Below are positions 7,075 to 16,350 of a DNA stretch of 64,000 nucleotides, piece after piece. The first letter of the stretch is position 1. Each line of letters starts with the position of its first letter. The notes beneath the pieces are model-generated. The model was not told where the DNA came from. It saw only the letters and a list, made by a program, of their open reading frames with translations, and did not search any database. A program made the position numbers and the translations under genes. This stretch comes from Streptomyces sp. NRRL WC-3626 (GTDB taxonomy: Bacteria; Actinomycetota; Actinomycetes; Streptomycetales; Streptomycetaceae): positions 91,753 to 155,752 of the forward strand of contig NZ_JOCA01000019.1 of NCBI RefSeq assembly GCF_000718785.1, in the 5' to 3' direction.

Positions 7075-7917
7075 TCAGCGCTGCGGGGGCTGCCAGTGGG
7101 GGTTCTGCTGGGGGTAGGGGGGCTGGGGGTATTGCGGCTGGGGCTGGGCATAGGGGCCAGGGGCCTGCGGCTGGGCGTACGGCATCGGAGGCTGGGGCTG
7201 CGGCTGGGCGTACGGCATCGGGGGCTGCTGGCCGTACGGCGCGGGGGCCGCCGGGGCGGGCATCCCCGGGCCCTGAGCCCCGTACGGGCCTGCCCCGAAG
7301 GGGTTGCCGTGCTGTCCCGGCATCTGCCCGCCCGGAGGCAGATAGCGCACCCGCCCCGTCTCGTCCGCCACCGGGGCGAACCCGGCCGCCTGCAGCCGTG
7401 CGGCGAACTTGGCGTTCCGCTTACGGGTGACGACGAGGCCGATACCGAAGACGGCCATCAGCACCAGCCAGATGACGGCCGAGATGACGAAGTCGTCGGA
7501 CGTGCCCCCGAGCCGGTAGGCGAGGACGACACAGCCGATGGAGACACCGAGGGCGCCGTACCCCATCCGCTTCTCGGCGCTCTTTCCGGTGAGGTCGAAG
7601 TTGATGCGGGCCTTGAGCAGTTCGAACGCGTCCGGCACGAGCGGCGGCAGCGACACGCCGTCGTGGGCGTTCGGATACTGCGCCCAGTTCTGCGCGGCGC
7701 GGGCGCGGGCCTGCGGACTGTGATCGGGCACGATCAGCATCTTCAGCTGGCTGTTGTTCCCGCCGCCCTGCCGTACGTCCGCGTACTCGTACCCGAACTG
7801 CTGCGCTGTGAAAGCGAGTCGGGCGAGCTTCTTCACGGAAGCCATCGCACTGGTGAGCTCGACCGGCTCCCCGCTCGCCATCAGTCGCAGCATCTTCCGC
7901 GTCTGCCGCTTGCTCAT
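7075..7917 (-). CDS. Membrane protein with a Pro/Gln/Tyr-rich C-terminal tail, function unknown
   Basis: 280 residues from the ATG at 7917, chosen because AGGGGGCG lies about 8 nt upstream; a GTG at 7947 would add 10 residues but has a weaker site and would start inside an inverted repeat. Residues about 1–120 are soluble. Two adjacent membrane helices follow (ALGVSIGCVVLAYRLGG and FVISAVIWLVLMAVFGIGLV). The last ~80 residues are low-complexity with repeats such as MPYAQPQ and PYAQPQ. Similar tails occur on many Streptomyces membrane proteins. No function can be assigned. The perfect 9-bp palindrome just upstream suggests specific control. Confidence 0.75.
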   Translation of the reverse strand: MSKRQTRKMLRLMASGEPVELTSAMASVKKLARLAFTAQQFGYEYADVRQGGGNNSQLKMLIVPDHSPQARARAAQNWAQYPNAHDGVSLPPLVPDAFELLKARINFDLTGKSAEKRMGYGALGVSIGCVVLAYRLGGTSDDFVISAVIWLVLMAVFGIGLVVTRKRNAKFAARLQAAGFAPVADETGRVRYLPPGGQMPGQHGNPFGAGPYGAQGPGMPAPAAPAPYGQQPPMPYAQPQPQPPMPYAQPQAPGPYAQPQPQYPQPPYPQQNPHWQPPQR

Positions 7918-7944
7918 CCGCCCACGCCCCCTGGCCACTCTGTT

Positions 7945-7966
7945 CACTTCCGCAACAGCGGAAGTG
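7945..7966 (-). promoter_or_regulatory. Palindrome upstream of the Pro/Gln-rich membrane protein gene
   Basis: Perfect 9-bp arms CACTTCCGC (7945–7953) and GCGGAAGTG (7958–7966) with a 4-nt spacer, 28 bp before the chosen start. It looks like a repressor operator; the cognate protein is unknown. Confidence 0.45.
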
Positions 7967-8042
7967 TGTCACGCCCACCTACTTGGAACCAGAGCAGCTT
8001 CCGACCCCCTCAGCAACCCGTCCCCGAGTGATCGTCGGTATT

Positions 8043-8636
8043 TCAGCTCTCGTCCTGCTCGGCAAGCCAGGCCAGCGTGTCCTCGTCCTCGGCGGCTGTG
8101 CGGTACGGCTTCCCGACGTTCAACCGGGCAACATCCCGGAGAGACCGCACTCGCCGAGGGTGGGGGAGGACGGCGGTCCCGATGCTGTCCTGCCACACCG
8201 TGCCCTGCACAAAGACCGAACCATCGAGGGCGGACATGACGAACGCGGGCCGGCCATATCGGCTCCCGGTGACACCGACCGCGCAGCCCGCACCCATGAT
8301 GTCCCAGTCATCCAGCAACTCGACAAGCCCCCAGACCCCCTCGACATCCGTATCGTCGACCGCCCCGGGGGACGGCACGCTGATGGAGAGCAGGAACTGA
8401 CGATCGGCGGAGAACAGACCAAACTGCGCGCCCAGTTCGAACCAGTCGGCGTTTGCCTTCGAAACCCCGGCAGGGTCATCGATCGCGACGGTTCGATCCC
8501 GGCGGCCTTCGTCGGGATGACGGGACGTGACCATGCCGGCGACGTAAGGCGGAATTCCCGTTCCGCGCCTGAATCCCAGAAATCTGAGGCCACAATCCTT
8601 CATCGCTTGCGCCAGGGAATCAGCATTCGCGGACAT
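8043..8636 (-). CDS. Candidate immunity protein for the RHS toxin
   Basis: 197 residues, no signal peptide or membrane segment, acidic overall. It starts 13 bp after the RHS stop on the same strand; I chose the ATG at 8636 because GAGGTGG lies 3–4 nt upstream, rather than the GTG at 8648. I do not recognise the family. Features seen: a Trp-rich, Gly-rich centre (VEGVWGLVELLDDWDIMGAG) and a C-terminal acidic end (EDEDTLAWLAEQDES). In polymorphic toxin loci the gene directly after the toxin encodes its inhibitor, so immunity is the best inference. It is clearly longer than barstar and does not resemble it. Confidence 0.5.
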   Translation of the reverse strand: MSANADSLAQAMKDCGLRFLGFRRGTGIPPYVAGMVTSRHPDEGRRDRTVAIDDPAGVSKANADWFELGAQFGLFSADRQFLLSISVPSPGAVDDTDVEGVWGLVELLDDWDIMGAGCAVGVTGSRYGRPAFVMSALDGSVFVQGTVWQDSIGTAVLPHPRRVRSLRDVARLNVGKPYRTAAEDEDTLAWLAEQDES

Positions 8637-8649
8637 CCGCCACCTCACC

Positions 8650-11600
8650 TCAGGGGCAATTCGTAATATTCATGAGCTTACCATAGAAATGCCCCGCACC
8701 CTTGACATTCCCCTTCGGGCCCACCCATTTGAATTGCCCCTCCTTCTCAAGAATTCGATAATCATGATTATTGGGATCCGGCGCGTAGATCTTGGCACCT
8801 TCCCACCAGACATTTCTTCTGTTGTTCTCGCGATTTTCGAAGTGATCCAATGTGCCATCAGGATTCCTGCGCTGCTGCAGCGTTCCATCTTGAATCTGCT
8901 GCAGCCCTCGCAGAATGATATTCGGCGTTACCGGTTCATTCCCGGCATTGTGAACCAGGACCGGCGTTTCCCCCGCCAGCACGTAGTACGTATGCAGGTT
9001 TTCGATCGTGAGGTTGTAAGTGCGGGCGTGCCTGGTGAAAGCGCGATTTCCGGTGACGATCACGGTGTCGCCGGTGTCCGTGCGCAGGGTCATGCCCGCG
9101 ACGAGTCCGCCGGCATCGATCCAGTCGTGTTCGGACGGAGACCAGAAGGGGTGCTCGTACGTCGCGGTGAGCTTCTCGATACCCTCCGCTGTGGCGATCG
9201 ACAACTCGTTGAAGTGCTTGTCGTCCTCGGTGACGATGAGACGGGTGACCCTGCGGGGCCCGGTCTCGCCGGTCTCGGGGTCGGTGGCCAGGACCTCGTC
9301 CCCGAGTTCCACATCCTCGATATCCCTGGTGGTCCCGTCGGCCATGAGTACATCCGTCCCGGCCAGGAAACATCTGAAGCAGCTTATTCCCTTCAAACGC
9401 TTTCCGGTGGCCGCGGCCGCCGAGGAGCCCCTTCCTCCGGTGACCAGGGCACCGATAAATGCCTCGACCAGCTTGCCGCGCTCGAAAGCCTTGGCGTCCG
9501 CCACGCAGTCGTTGAAGTTCGAGACGCAGTAGTTGGCGGCGATGCGCTTGGCCTCCGCCACGTCGTCGTGGCGCAGCAGGTACTTGTACGCCTGGCGGCA
9601 GGCCTCCCGGCCGAAGCACGCGTTGCCCGGTCCGTCGTTCTCATAGACGGGCGTCACCCAGTAGTCGGTTTCGGGTGAGTCACCGTTCGGACTGTTCATC
9701 AGGAAGTGCTTGAGCAGTTCGTCGATATCGTTGGTCCGGGGCGTCTGGCTGGCGATCCATACGGTCGGGTCTTCCCAGCCGTCACTACCGTGCGGCGTCC
9801 CCCGCACCGAACCGTCGGAGTTCAGGCCGCCGTTCGGGTCGCCCTGGGTGCCGCCGTCGGGGCGGGTCCAGCCCTTGCCGTCGTTGCAGCTGTCGCACCA
9901 GAGGCCGCTCGGGTCGCCGTGGCTGACCGGGCTGTTGCCGCTGTAGGCGTAGCCGTTCATCTGCAGCGGGTCGGCGATGTCGATGACCGGGTCCGCCGAG
10001 AGGAAGCGGCCGGAGTCCTGGTCGTACTCGCGGGCGCCGATGTGGGTCAGGCCGGTGGCCGTGTCGTCGATGCCGACGCCCAGGTAGCCGCGCTTGTTCG
10101 GCCAGACCGGCGGCTTGGCCCCGCGGGTCTCGCCGTAGGGCTTGAAGGCCCGGCGGGTGACGGCCTGGCCGCTCGACAGGGAGACCGCCGTGTTCGCCGT
10201 GCCGAGGTGGTCGGTGAGCAGCACGCTGAGCTGGTGACCCGTCGTGGCGCCGTTGCTTGCCGTGCGGGTCACGGAGGGTGCGCCGGACTGTCCATAGGTG
10301 CGGGAAGCCCGAACGACCGCCCCGGCGGCGTCGGTCGTCACCTCGGTCTCACCCAGGTAGAGCGTCGAGCCCGACGGGGAGTTCTCCAGGACGCGGTTTC
10401 CGCCGGTGTCGTAGACGTAGGTCGTCTTCTTGCCGTCGTCGGTGATCGTGTCGAGCTTGTTCTCCTGCGTCCAGGTGAGGTTCTGCGTGGTGGCGGGCAG
10501 ATCGCGGGCCTCGGTGTTGCCCACCGCGTCGTACGTGTAGCTGCTGCCCCGGCCGGCCGGGGCGGAGCTGATCCATTTCATGGTGTGCGGCTGGGGTGTG
10601 CCGTAGCCGTACGTGAGGGAGACGTTCTTCGTGGCGTCCGCCGGGTCGTGCTCGGTCATGGCGGCGCGGTTGCCGAGCCAGTCGAAGGTGAAGGACTGGC
10701 GGTAGGCGGTGGCTCCCGTGGAGACCGTGGCGGCGTCGGGGGCGGTGGCCGACCGGGTGGAGGCCAGCGCGGTGTCCGGGCTCGACACGTCCGTCGCCGC
10801 GTCGGGGGCGTCGGCCACCGGGCCGGACGAGGCCATGTAGTCCGTGCGGGGGCCCCAGGTCGCGCCGTTCGACGCCTTGCAGCCGTCGTCGGAGCCGGTC
10901 GGGGTGATGTTCGACGTCCAGGCGTTGAGCAGCTCGCCCATCACGTCGTAGGTGAAGCACTGGGTGTCCCACGACGAGCCCGAGGCGTCCGTCAGTTGGC
11001 GCGCGTGGGAGGTGATGGTGCCGGACTTGTCGTACGAGTAGTAGCCGTCGGCGATGCGGTGCGGGCCGGAGGTCTCGCGGTCGGCGACCGTGCGCTGGAG
11101 CCGGCCGGTGTGCGGGTCGACGAAGTTCGTCGTCCACACCCGGTACGGCTGGGCTCCGGACACCGTGCGCAGGGCCTCGCCGTAGGGCGAGTAGGTGACG
11201 TCGGACGTGTACCAGGCCGCGCCCGCCGTCGACTCGGGGAGGCCGTCGGCGTTGTAGCGGGTGACGACCTTCTCCTGCGCCAGTCCGCCCACCGCGGGCA
11301 GCGTGACCGACTGGACCTGTCCCGTGACGGGTGTGTAGGTGTACGCGTAGGCGTACGTTCCGGCGACGCCCGTCGTCAGCGAGCTGGGCGGGATCACCGT
11401 CTCCGTGCCGGTGGGCCGGTACTCGGTGTCGTAGCCGGTGACGCGCTCGACGTAGTCCCCGTTCAGGGTGCGCCGGATCGAGGCGACCGGCTGCCCGAGC
11501 GCCCCGGGCAGGCTGTCGTACGTGAACTCCTTGACCGGGACGGCCGTCGCGGAGCCCTCACGGACGAACTCCACCCGGCCCAATTCGTCGTACTCGGTGT

Positions 11601-14600
11601 ACGTCGTCCTGGACTTGGCGTCCGTCACCTTCTGAGGCCGGTCGGCCTCGTCGTACCACGTCTTCGTCTCGCCCGTGTCGGGGTCGTTGGTGGAGATCAC
11701 CCGTCCCCGTGCGTCGTACGAGTACGTCCAGGCGTTCCCTGCCGGGTCGGTGACCTTGGTGCGGTAGCCGCGTGCGTCGTACTCGTACGACGTGACGCGC
11801 CCCTCGCTGGTGCTCCCGTCGTCCTTGTAGTGGCGGATGGAGGTGACCCGGCCGAGGGCGTCGGTGAAGGTGCGGGTCCGCGGGACCGTGGACCCGGCGG
11901 GGTCGACGTACGTGCTGGTGTCGCTGTAGTAGGTGTAGGTCGCGTAGGCGAAGTCGCCGTCGTGGTACGTCGACTCGCGCTGCTTGCGCTCCAGGCCGTC
12001 GTAGCGGTGTTTGATCCAGCTCGGGATCAGGGTCCGCGATCTGGGCGCGAAGAGCTCGGCCGCCGGATCGCCCTTCGCGAGGTACCCGCTGGTCTGCTCG
12101 TCGACCAGGCCGTGGTCGTTGTAGGTGGTGTCGGTGACGACGCGGCCGGGGCCGTGGGCTTCGGACTGCGTCTGCACGGGACGCATCAGACCGTCGTAGA
12201 TCGCCACCTGACGGCTGTACGTGCCGTCGTCCTTGAGGCTCCTGGTGGTGACCGCGGCGGGGCGGGTCGTCTCGGACGTGGCGATCGCCGCCTGGTACGA
12301 GATCTCGACGTCGGGCGACCTGCCGCCGGAGGAGCGGGACGGCGACCAGCCCTTGACCAGGCGTCCGAGGGCGTCGTACTCGTTGCGTGTGACCCGGCCG
12401 TTGGCGTCGGTGACCGTCAGCGCGAGGCTGCGGCCGGGGTCGAAGGTCGTCGTGACGGCATGGCCCTTGGCGTTGATCACCTTGGTGGCGGTGACCGGTC
12501 CGCCGGCGTCCGCGGGGGTGTACTGCGTCTCGGTCGTGCCCACGCCCGGGCTGGTGACCGTGCGGACACGGCCCAGCGGGTCGTACGTCGTGCCGGTGAC
12601 GACCGAGTACGAGGTTCCGGCACCGTCGACACCGGCCTGGGAGGTGAGCAGGCCCTTGGTCGGGGTCGCGCCGTACGACAGGTTGTCGTAGCTGTTGCGG
12701 ACCGCCTTGACGAGCTTGGTCGCCGGGTCCGCGGTGTCGTACCCCGCGCACGAGGTGCCCGTGGCCCGCTGCTCCTTCGTCAGACCGATCAGCCATGCCG
12801 TGGTGTTGTGCACATACGACGTCCTGGTGCAGCTCTGGTCGGACAGTGTCTCGCCGGATCCGTTCGGCTTGACCACGGACGTCTCCACCTGGACCGGAAG
12901 GCCGTAGGTGTCGTCGACGGTCGTCAGGGTCCGAACCGCCCGCCAGCTCGTGTCGACGGTCTGGATCTCGTCCGACCGTTTGACGCCGGTGCGGTGGGCG
13001 AGCAGCGGGGAGAGAGCGGTGCCGTTCTCCGCCTCACGGGCGCGGGATGCGGTCTGCCTCGACCAGGGGAAGCTCAGGGCACGCTTCTGCACCCGCTTGT
13101 CGGAGTCCAGGTAGGTGATGCTCTCCGCCGTCATGCCCGCGTACTGCGGTGCGTCGTCGGTGATCAGCGTGTACGTGCCGGTGGAGTCCTTGACCTCCCC
13201 GCCCGTGCCCTGGAAGTACCGGGTCTCGGAGTACGACTGCCCCTGCGGCTCGCCCGACTGGGAGGTGGTCTTGCTCCCCTTGGTGACCGCGACCTGGCGG
13301 TAGCCCCGCCAGGCGCTGAACGTCCGCAGGGACGGCCGGGTGAACTCGTCGTCGCTCTTGGCCCAGGCGGGGCCGGTGTACTTGTACGTCGTGTGGATGG
13401 GTCTGCCGTGCGAGGTGACCTTGTCCGTCTGGGTGACGGAGTGGACGACGTACTTGTTGAACCATGACTTCGCCGGCGTCTTCTCGTCACCGTCCGGCGA
13501 CCAGCGGACCGGGTAGCAGGTGCCGTTGTCCTTGCCCTTGTCCTCGGCCGGCTCGCCGGCGCAGCCGCCCTTGTACTCGACCTCGATGTCGCCGCCGTGC
13601 TCCGTCGCCACCGTGCCGATGCGGGGCCGGGTGAAGGCGGGACGCTGGTCGTTGGCGCCGCTCGGCACCAGGTTCGGAAGCTGGCGGTCCTTCAGTCGCG
13701 TCCGCAGCGGCGAGGTGGAGCCGACCGAGTACTCGGCGAAGCTGACGCCGTCCTTGTGCTGGAGGGTGCCGGTGGTGTCACCGGGGGCGAAGCCCCGGCG
13801 GGTGACCGAGTTCAGCCACAGGCCGGGGGCCGTGTCGTACCAGTCCTCCGGGAAGGACTGGTGGAGCTGGTAGGTGTCGACCTTGCCCAGGCCGGTCTGG
13901 CCGGCGCGGGCGGCCTTCGTCGTCACCGTGTCCAGACGCATCTGGGTCCAGAACGACGGGAAGGCCGGGCACAGTTCCGACGTCGACTTGCAGTTCAGGT
14001 TGCCGGGGGTGTCCCACCAGGGCCGGTAGGCGCCGGGGTCGTCGGTCTTGGCGAAGTTCGCGGAGTCACAGGCCGTCTCCGACTTCAGGCAGCGCTGCTT
14101 CGCGCCGAACTCGACCGTCGCGGAGGGTTTGGTGAGGTCGGCGGAGCGCATGCCGTACTCGATGGTGGCCGGGTAGGCGGCACGCTCGTACTGCTCGGGG
14201 GAGGTGAACTTCTTCCTGACCGCGTAGTGGTTCGTCTCCTGCTTCCAGTTGACGACCATCACGTTGCCGTGCACGTCGACGACCTTGTCGAGTCCCCAGC
14301 GCCAGGCCTGCTGCCGCCCGGCCCCGCAGCGGGAGTCGGCGAAGGCGGTGGCGTGGCAGGGTTCCCCGGGGTGGTTGCCGAAGACGGGCACGGTGGACAC
14401 GGAGTCGGAGTCGGCGTGACCACCGCCGACCTCGTTGAGGCCGAAGTAGTACTTGGTGCCGTCCGTGGTCGTGACGATCCAGTACTCGCCGTTGTCGTCG
14501 CCGTTGGTCCCGCCGGTCCTGCGCTCGACGCGGGTGCCGTCGTCGGTCTGGGCCCGGTAGACCTCGGTGTCGGTCTCCGGATCGCTGCCCGCGGGAGCGT

Positions 14601-15870
14601 CCCGCACCAGCTCGACGTTCCTGCCTCCCAGGGACATCACCGCGTTGTACGACACCCAGCACAGGTCGGACGTCTTGTCCTTCTTGGCCGTGTTGTTGGG
14701 GGTGCCGGCGTCCAGGGTCTTGCGGTCGTCCTGGCAGGAGCGGTAGCGGCGCTCGATGTAGCCGGGGTCGTAGTCCCAGCCCTCGCCGATCCAGGAGGAC
14801 TGGGGTGAGGAGACCGCGACGCGGCCGTCCACCGACTGGGAGTTGTAACTGAAGGTGATCTGCGGAGCCGGGCCTGCCGGTGCGGCGGGAACCGTCAGCG
14901 GGTACGACCAGGTGAACGCCCCCGAGGAGCCGCCGGCCTGCCAGGATCCGCTGGAGGCCAGGGGTGTGGCCTTGAAGGTCCCTCCCGCGCCTCCGCCGGA
15001 ATCGACCGCGCCGACGACGGCCGTGTCCCCGCCCGCCGCGACCCGCGTGGCCGAGGTCCGGTAGGCGGCCCGGGCGACGGAGGGGCCGGTGGTTCCTGGG
15101 TCCTTCGCCACGGCCGGTGTGACCGTGCCGTCGGCCGCCGTGTCGACCGTCGCCGTGATCGACTGGGTCCTGGTGTCGTTGGTCGTCTCCAGTTCCTCGT
15201 ACGTCCGGCAGGCCTCGTCCTCCGGGGTGACGAGGTAGCACTCCGGGAACTGGACGAAGCGCAGCCGAGAGGCCCAGTCCGCTCCGTAGAGGTTCTTGAA
15301 CTTCGCGTAGTCGAGCTCGACCGAGACGGGCACGGAGCCGGTCGCCGGGGCCTGGATCGTGATGAGCGCGCCGTCGACCCCCTGGGCGACGGCCGAGGTC
15401 CGGGCGGCGACGGAGACCTGCCAGGTACCCGTGGGCTCCGGCTGGTCGGCGGCCTGCCCGAGGCTGACGGGAAGGTCTTCGACAGGGGTGAGACCGGCCT
15501 GCCGGGCGGTGGTGCCCGCGCGCAGGGTGGCCTGGTCCGCGGACGCGGCGGAGCCGAAGCTGACCAGCCCCGAGTCGGCGGCCGGAGCCGTCGCCGTGCC
15601 GGCCGGAGCCTGTTCGAGGTCTGCGGGGACGTCGACCTTCAGGGACTCCAGGTCCCGCTCGAAGGCCTCGCCCGTGAGCGGTTTGTCCTGGTCGAGCGCC
15701 TCGAGCTCCAGCGTTTCGCGGCCCTTCTCGGCCGCGGACGGATCGGGCGGCAGGGCCAGCGACTGCGCGGGCAGGAGACCTACCAGGAGGGCCGCCCCGA
15801 GGGCGGGCACCACGGCCATGCGCACACGGCGTGTGCGGCCACGACGGACAGACGAGTAACGACCGAACAC
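8650..15870 (-). CDS. Giant secreted RHS-repeat polymorphic toxin with Hint autoprocessing domain
   Basis: 2406 residues from the GTG at 15870, which has GGGGGA 8 nt upstream; an upstream GTG at 15915 is possible. Order: a twin-arginine-rich signal/anchor (RRGRTRRVRM then a hydrophobic stretch ending AQSLA); an SpvB-like N-terminal region (APQITFSYNSQSVDGRVA); many YD repeats (YDALGRLVKG, YDARGRVIST, YDELGRVEFV); the RHS core (GAREYDQDSGRFLSADPVID and DPSGLW); a Hint domain at about 2167–2308 beginning CFLAGTDVLMADG and ending VLVHN; and a ~98-residue C-terminal toxin tip. RHS shells encapsulate the tip and Hint releases it. The tip DNA (8653–8949) is plainly AT-richer than the rest, a sign of tip exchange. 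See findings for the toxin's residue pattern. Divergent from the secreted DNRLRE protein at 16351. Confidence 0.88.
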   Translation of the reverse strand: MFGRYSSVRRGRTRRVRMAVVPALGAALLVGLLPAQSLALPPDPSAAEKGRETLELEALDQDKPLTGEAFERDLESLKVDVPADLEQAPAGTATAPAADSGLVSFGSAASADQATLRAGTTARQAGLTPVEDLPVSLGQAADQPEPTGTWQVSVAARTSAVAQGVDGALITIQAPATGSVPVSVELDYAKFKNLYGADWASRLRFVQFPECYLVTPEDEACRTYEELETTNDTRTQSITATVDTAADGTVTPAVAKDPGTTGPSVARAAYRTSATRVAAGGDTAVVGAVDSGGGAGGTFKATPLASSGSWQAGGSSGAFTWSYPLTVPAAPAGPAPQITFSYNSQSVDGRVAVSSPQSSWIGEGWDYDPGYIERRYRSCQDDRKTLDAGTPNNTAKKDKTSDLCWVSYNAVMSLGGRNVELVRDAPAGSDPETDTEVYRAQTDDGTRVERRTGGTNGDDNGEYWIVTTTDGTKYYFGLNEVGGGHADSDSVSTVPVFGNHPGEPCHATAFADSRCGAGRQQAWRWGLDKVVDVHGNVMVVNWKQETNHYAVRKKFTSPEQYERAAYPATIEYGMRSADLTKPSATVEFGAKQRCLKSETACDSANFAKTDDPGAYRPWWDTPGNLNCKSTSELCPAFPSFWTQMRLDTVTTKAARAGQTGLGKVDTYQLHQSFPEDWYDTAPGLWLNSVTRRGFAPGDTTGTLQHKDGVSFAEYSVGSTSPLRTRLKDRQLPNLVPSGANDQRPAFTRPRIGTVATEHGGDIEVEYKGGCAGEPAEDKGKDNGTCYPVRWSPDGDEKTPAKSWFNKYVVHSVTQTDKVTSHGRPIHTTYKYTGPAWAKSDDEFTRPSLRTFSAWRGYRQVAVTKGSKTTSQSGEPQGQSYSETRYFQGTGGEVKDSTGTYTLITDDAPQYAGMTAESITYLDSDKRVQKRALSFPWSRQTASRAREAENGTALSPLLAHRTGVKRSDEIQTVDTSWRAVRTLTTVDDTYGLPVQVETSVVKPNGSGETLSDQSCTRTSYVHNTTAWLIGLTKEQRATGTSCAGYDTADPATKLVKAVRNSYDNLSYGATPTKGLLTSQAGVDGAGTSYSVVTGTTYDPLGRVRTVTSPGVGTTETQYTPADAGGPVTATKVINAKGHAVTTTFDPGRSLALTVTDANGRVTRNEYDALGRLVKGWSPSRSSGGRSPDVEISYQAAIATSETTRPAAVTTRSLKDDGTYSRQVAIYDGLMRPVQTQSEAHGPGRVVTDTTYNDHGLVDEQTSGYLAKGDPAAELFAPRSRTLIPSWIKHRYDGLERKQRESTYHDGDFAYATYTYYSDTSTYVDPAGSTVPRTRTFTDALGRVTSIRHYKDDGSTSEGRVTSYEYDARGYRTKVTDPAGNAWTYSYDARGRVISTNDPDTGETKTWYDEADRPQKVTDAKSRTTYTEYDELGRVEFVREGSATAVPVKEFTYDSLPGALGQPVASIRRTLNGDYVERVTGYDTEYRPTGTETVIPPSSLTTGVAGTYAYAYTYTPVTGQVQSVTLPAVGGLAQEKVVTRYNADGLPESTAGAAWYTSDVTYSPYGEALRTVSGAQPYRVWTTNFVDPHTGRLQRTVADRETSGPHRIADGYYSYDKSGTITSHARQLTDASGSSWDTQCFTYDVMGELLNAWTSNITPTGSDDGCKASNGATWGPRTDYMASSGPVADAPDAATDVSSPDTALASTRSATAPDAATVSTGATAYRQSFTFDWLGNRAAMTEHDPADATKNVSLTYGYGTPQPHTMKWISSAPAGRGSSYTYDAVGNTEARDLPATTQNLTWTQENKLDTITDDGKKTTYVYDTGGNRVLENSPSGSTLYLGETEVTTDAAGAVVRASRTYGQSGAPSVTRTASNGATTGHQLSVLLTDHLGTANTAVSLSSGQAVTRRAFKPYGETRGAKPPVWPNKRGYLGVGIDDTATGLTHIGAREYDQDSGRFLSADPVIDIADPLQMNGYAYSGNSPVSHGDPSGLWCDSCNDGKGWTRPDGGTQGDPNGGLNSDGSVRGTPHGSDGWEDPTVWIASQTPRTNDIDELLKHFLMNSPNGDSPETDYWVTPVYENDGPGNACFGREACRQAYKYLLRHDDVAEAKRIAANYCVSNFNDCVADAKAFERGKLVEAFIGALVTGGRGSSAAAATGKRLKGISCFRCFLAGTDVLMADGTTRDIEDVELGDEVLATDPETGETGPRRVTRLIVTEDDKHFNELSIATAEGIEKLTATYEHPFWSPSEHDWIDAGGLVAGMTLRTDTGDTVIVTGNRAFTRHARTYNLTIENLHTYYVLAGETPVLVHNAGNEPVTPNIILRGLQQIQDGTLQQRRNPDGTLDHFENRENNRRNVWWEGAKIYAPDPNNHDYRILEKEGQFKWVGPKGNVKGAGHFYGKLMNITNCP

Positions 15871-16350
15871 GACGAGGTCCCCCGGACCAGTGAGGCGGGA
15901 CCAGGTTCGGACCACGCGTGATGACGCATCAGATGAGCTGATTTTGTGCAGCGGCTGTGAAGTTCCGCCAGATCGACTCTGCGGATGTGATCACCATCAC
16001 GGTACGTAACGATTCATAACCTTGCGTAACGCACAGTTCTCACCTATCCGGGGTAACGCCAGCACCCATATTTCACTGATATAGCACGCGATTCATCGGA
16101 TTCCGTCCCACATACCCATCGGTGCCGGGAACCTTTGTCCGGCTTGCGACTGAATTGACGTCAACGGCCGTGCGGCACACGGCAGTTCCCGGGAAACGGC
16201 ATCCACCGGAGGTACGGCCCCGGCGCTCGTTCCGCTCATCCCGCGCGCTCGGCGCGAAGCGTGACGCCGGCGCGCTCATGGGTCATCATCGGCTCGCCCG
16301 GCCGCGCCTGACTGCGCGCCGGCTCCAAGGGGGGAAGGGGAACTCGCCCG
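15871..16350. promoter_or_regulatory. Divergent regulatory region between the RHS toxin and the DNRLRE protein
   Basis: 480 bp without a gene. It holds a Crp-like palindrome GTGATCACCATCAC (15987–16000, one mismatch to GTG-N6-GNCAC). It also holds three TAAC words exactly 10 bp apart: GTAAC 16006–16010, ATAAC 16016–16020 and GTAAC 16026–16030. One more GTAAC is at 16053–16057. The left half is clearly AT-richer than the chromosome average. A purine-rich site (GGGGGGAAGGGG) precedes the 16351 start. Confidence 0.5.

Noticed and set aside
8043..8636. Barstar as the immunity protein
   Set aside because: It is twice barstar's length and lacks its features; kept only as an unrecognised candidate.
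9706..13467. Long open frame (about 1250 codons) antisense to the RHS gene
   Set aside because: It is the mirror of RHS codon bias in high-GC DNA. It has no ribosome site or domain, and RHS repeat motifs on the other strand explain the DNA fully.
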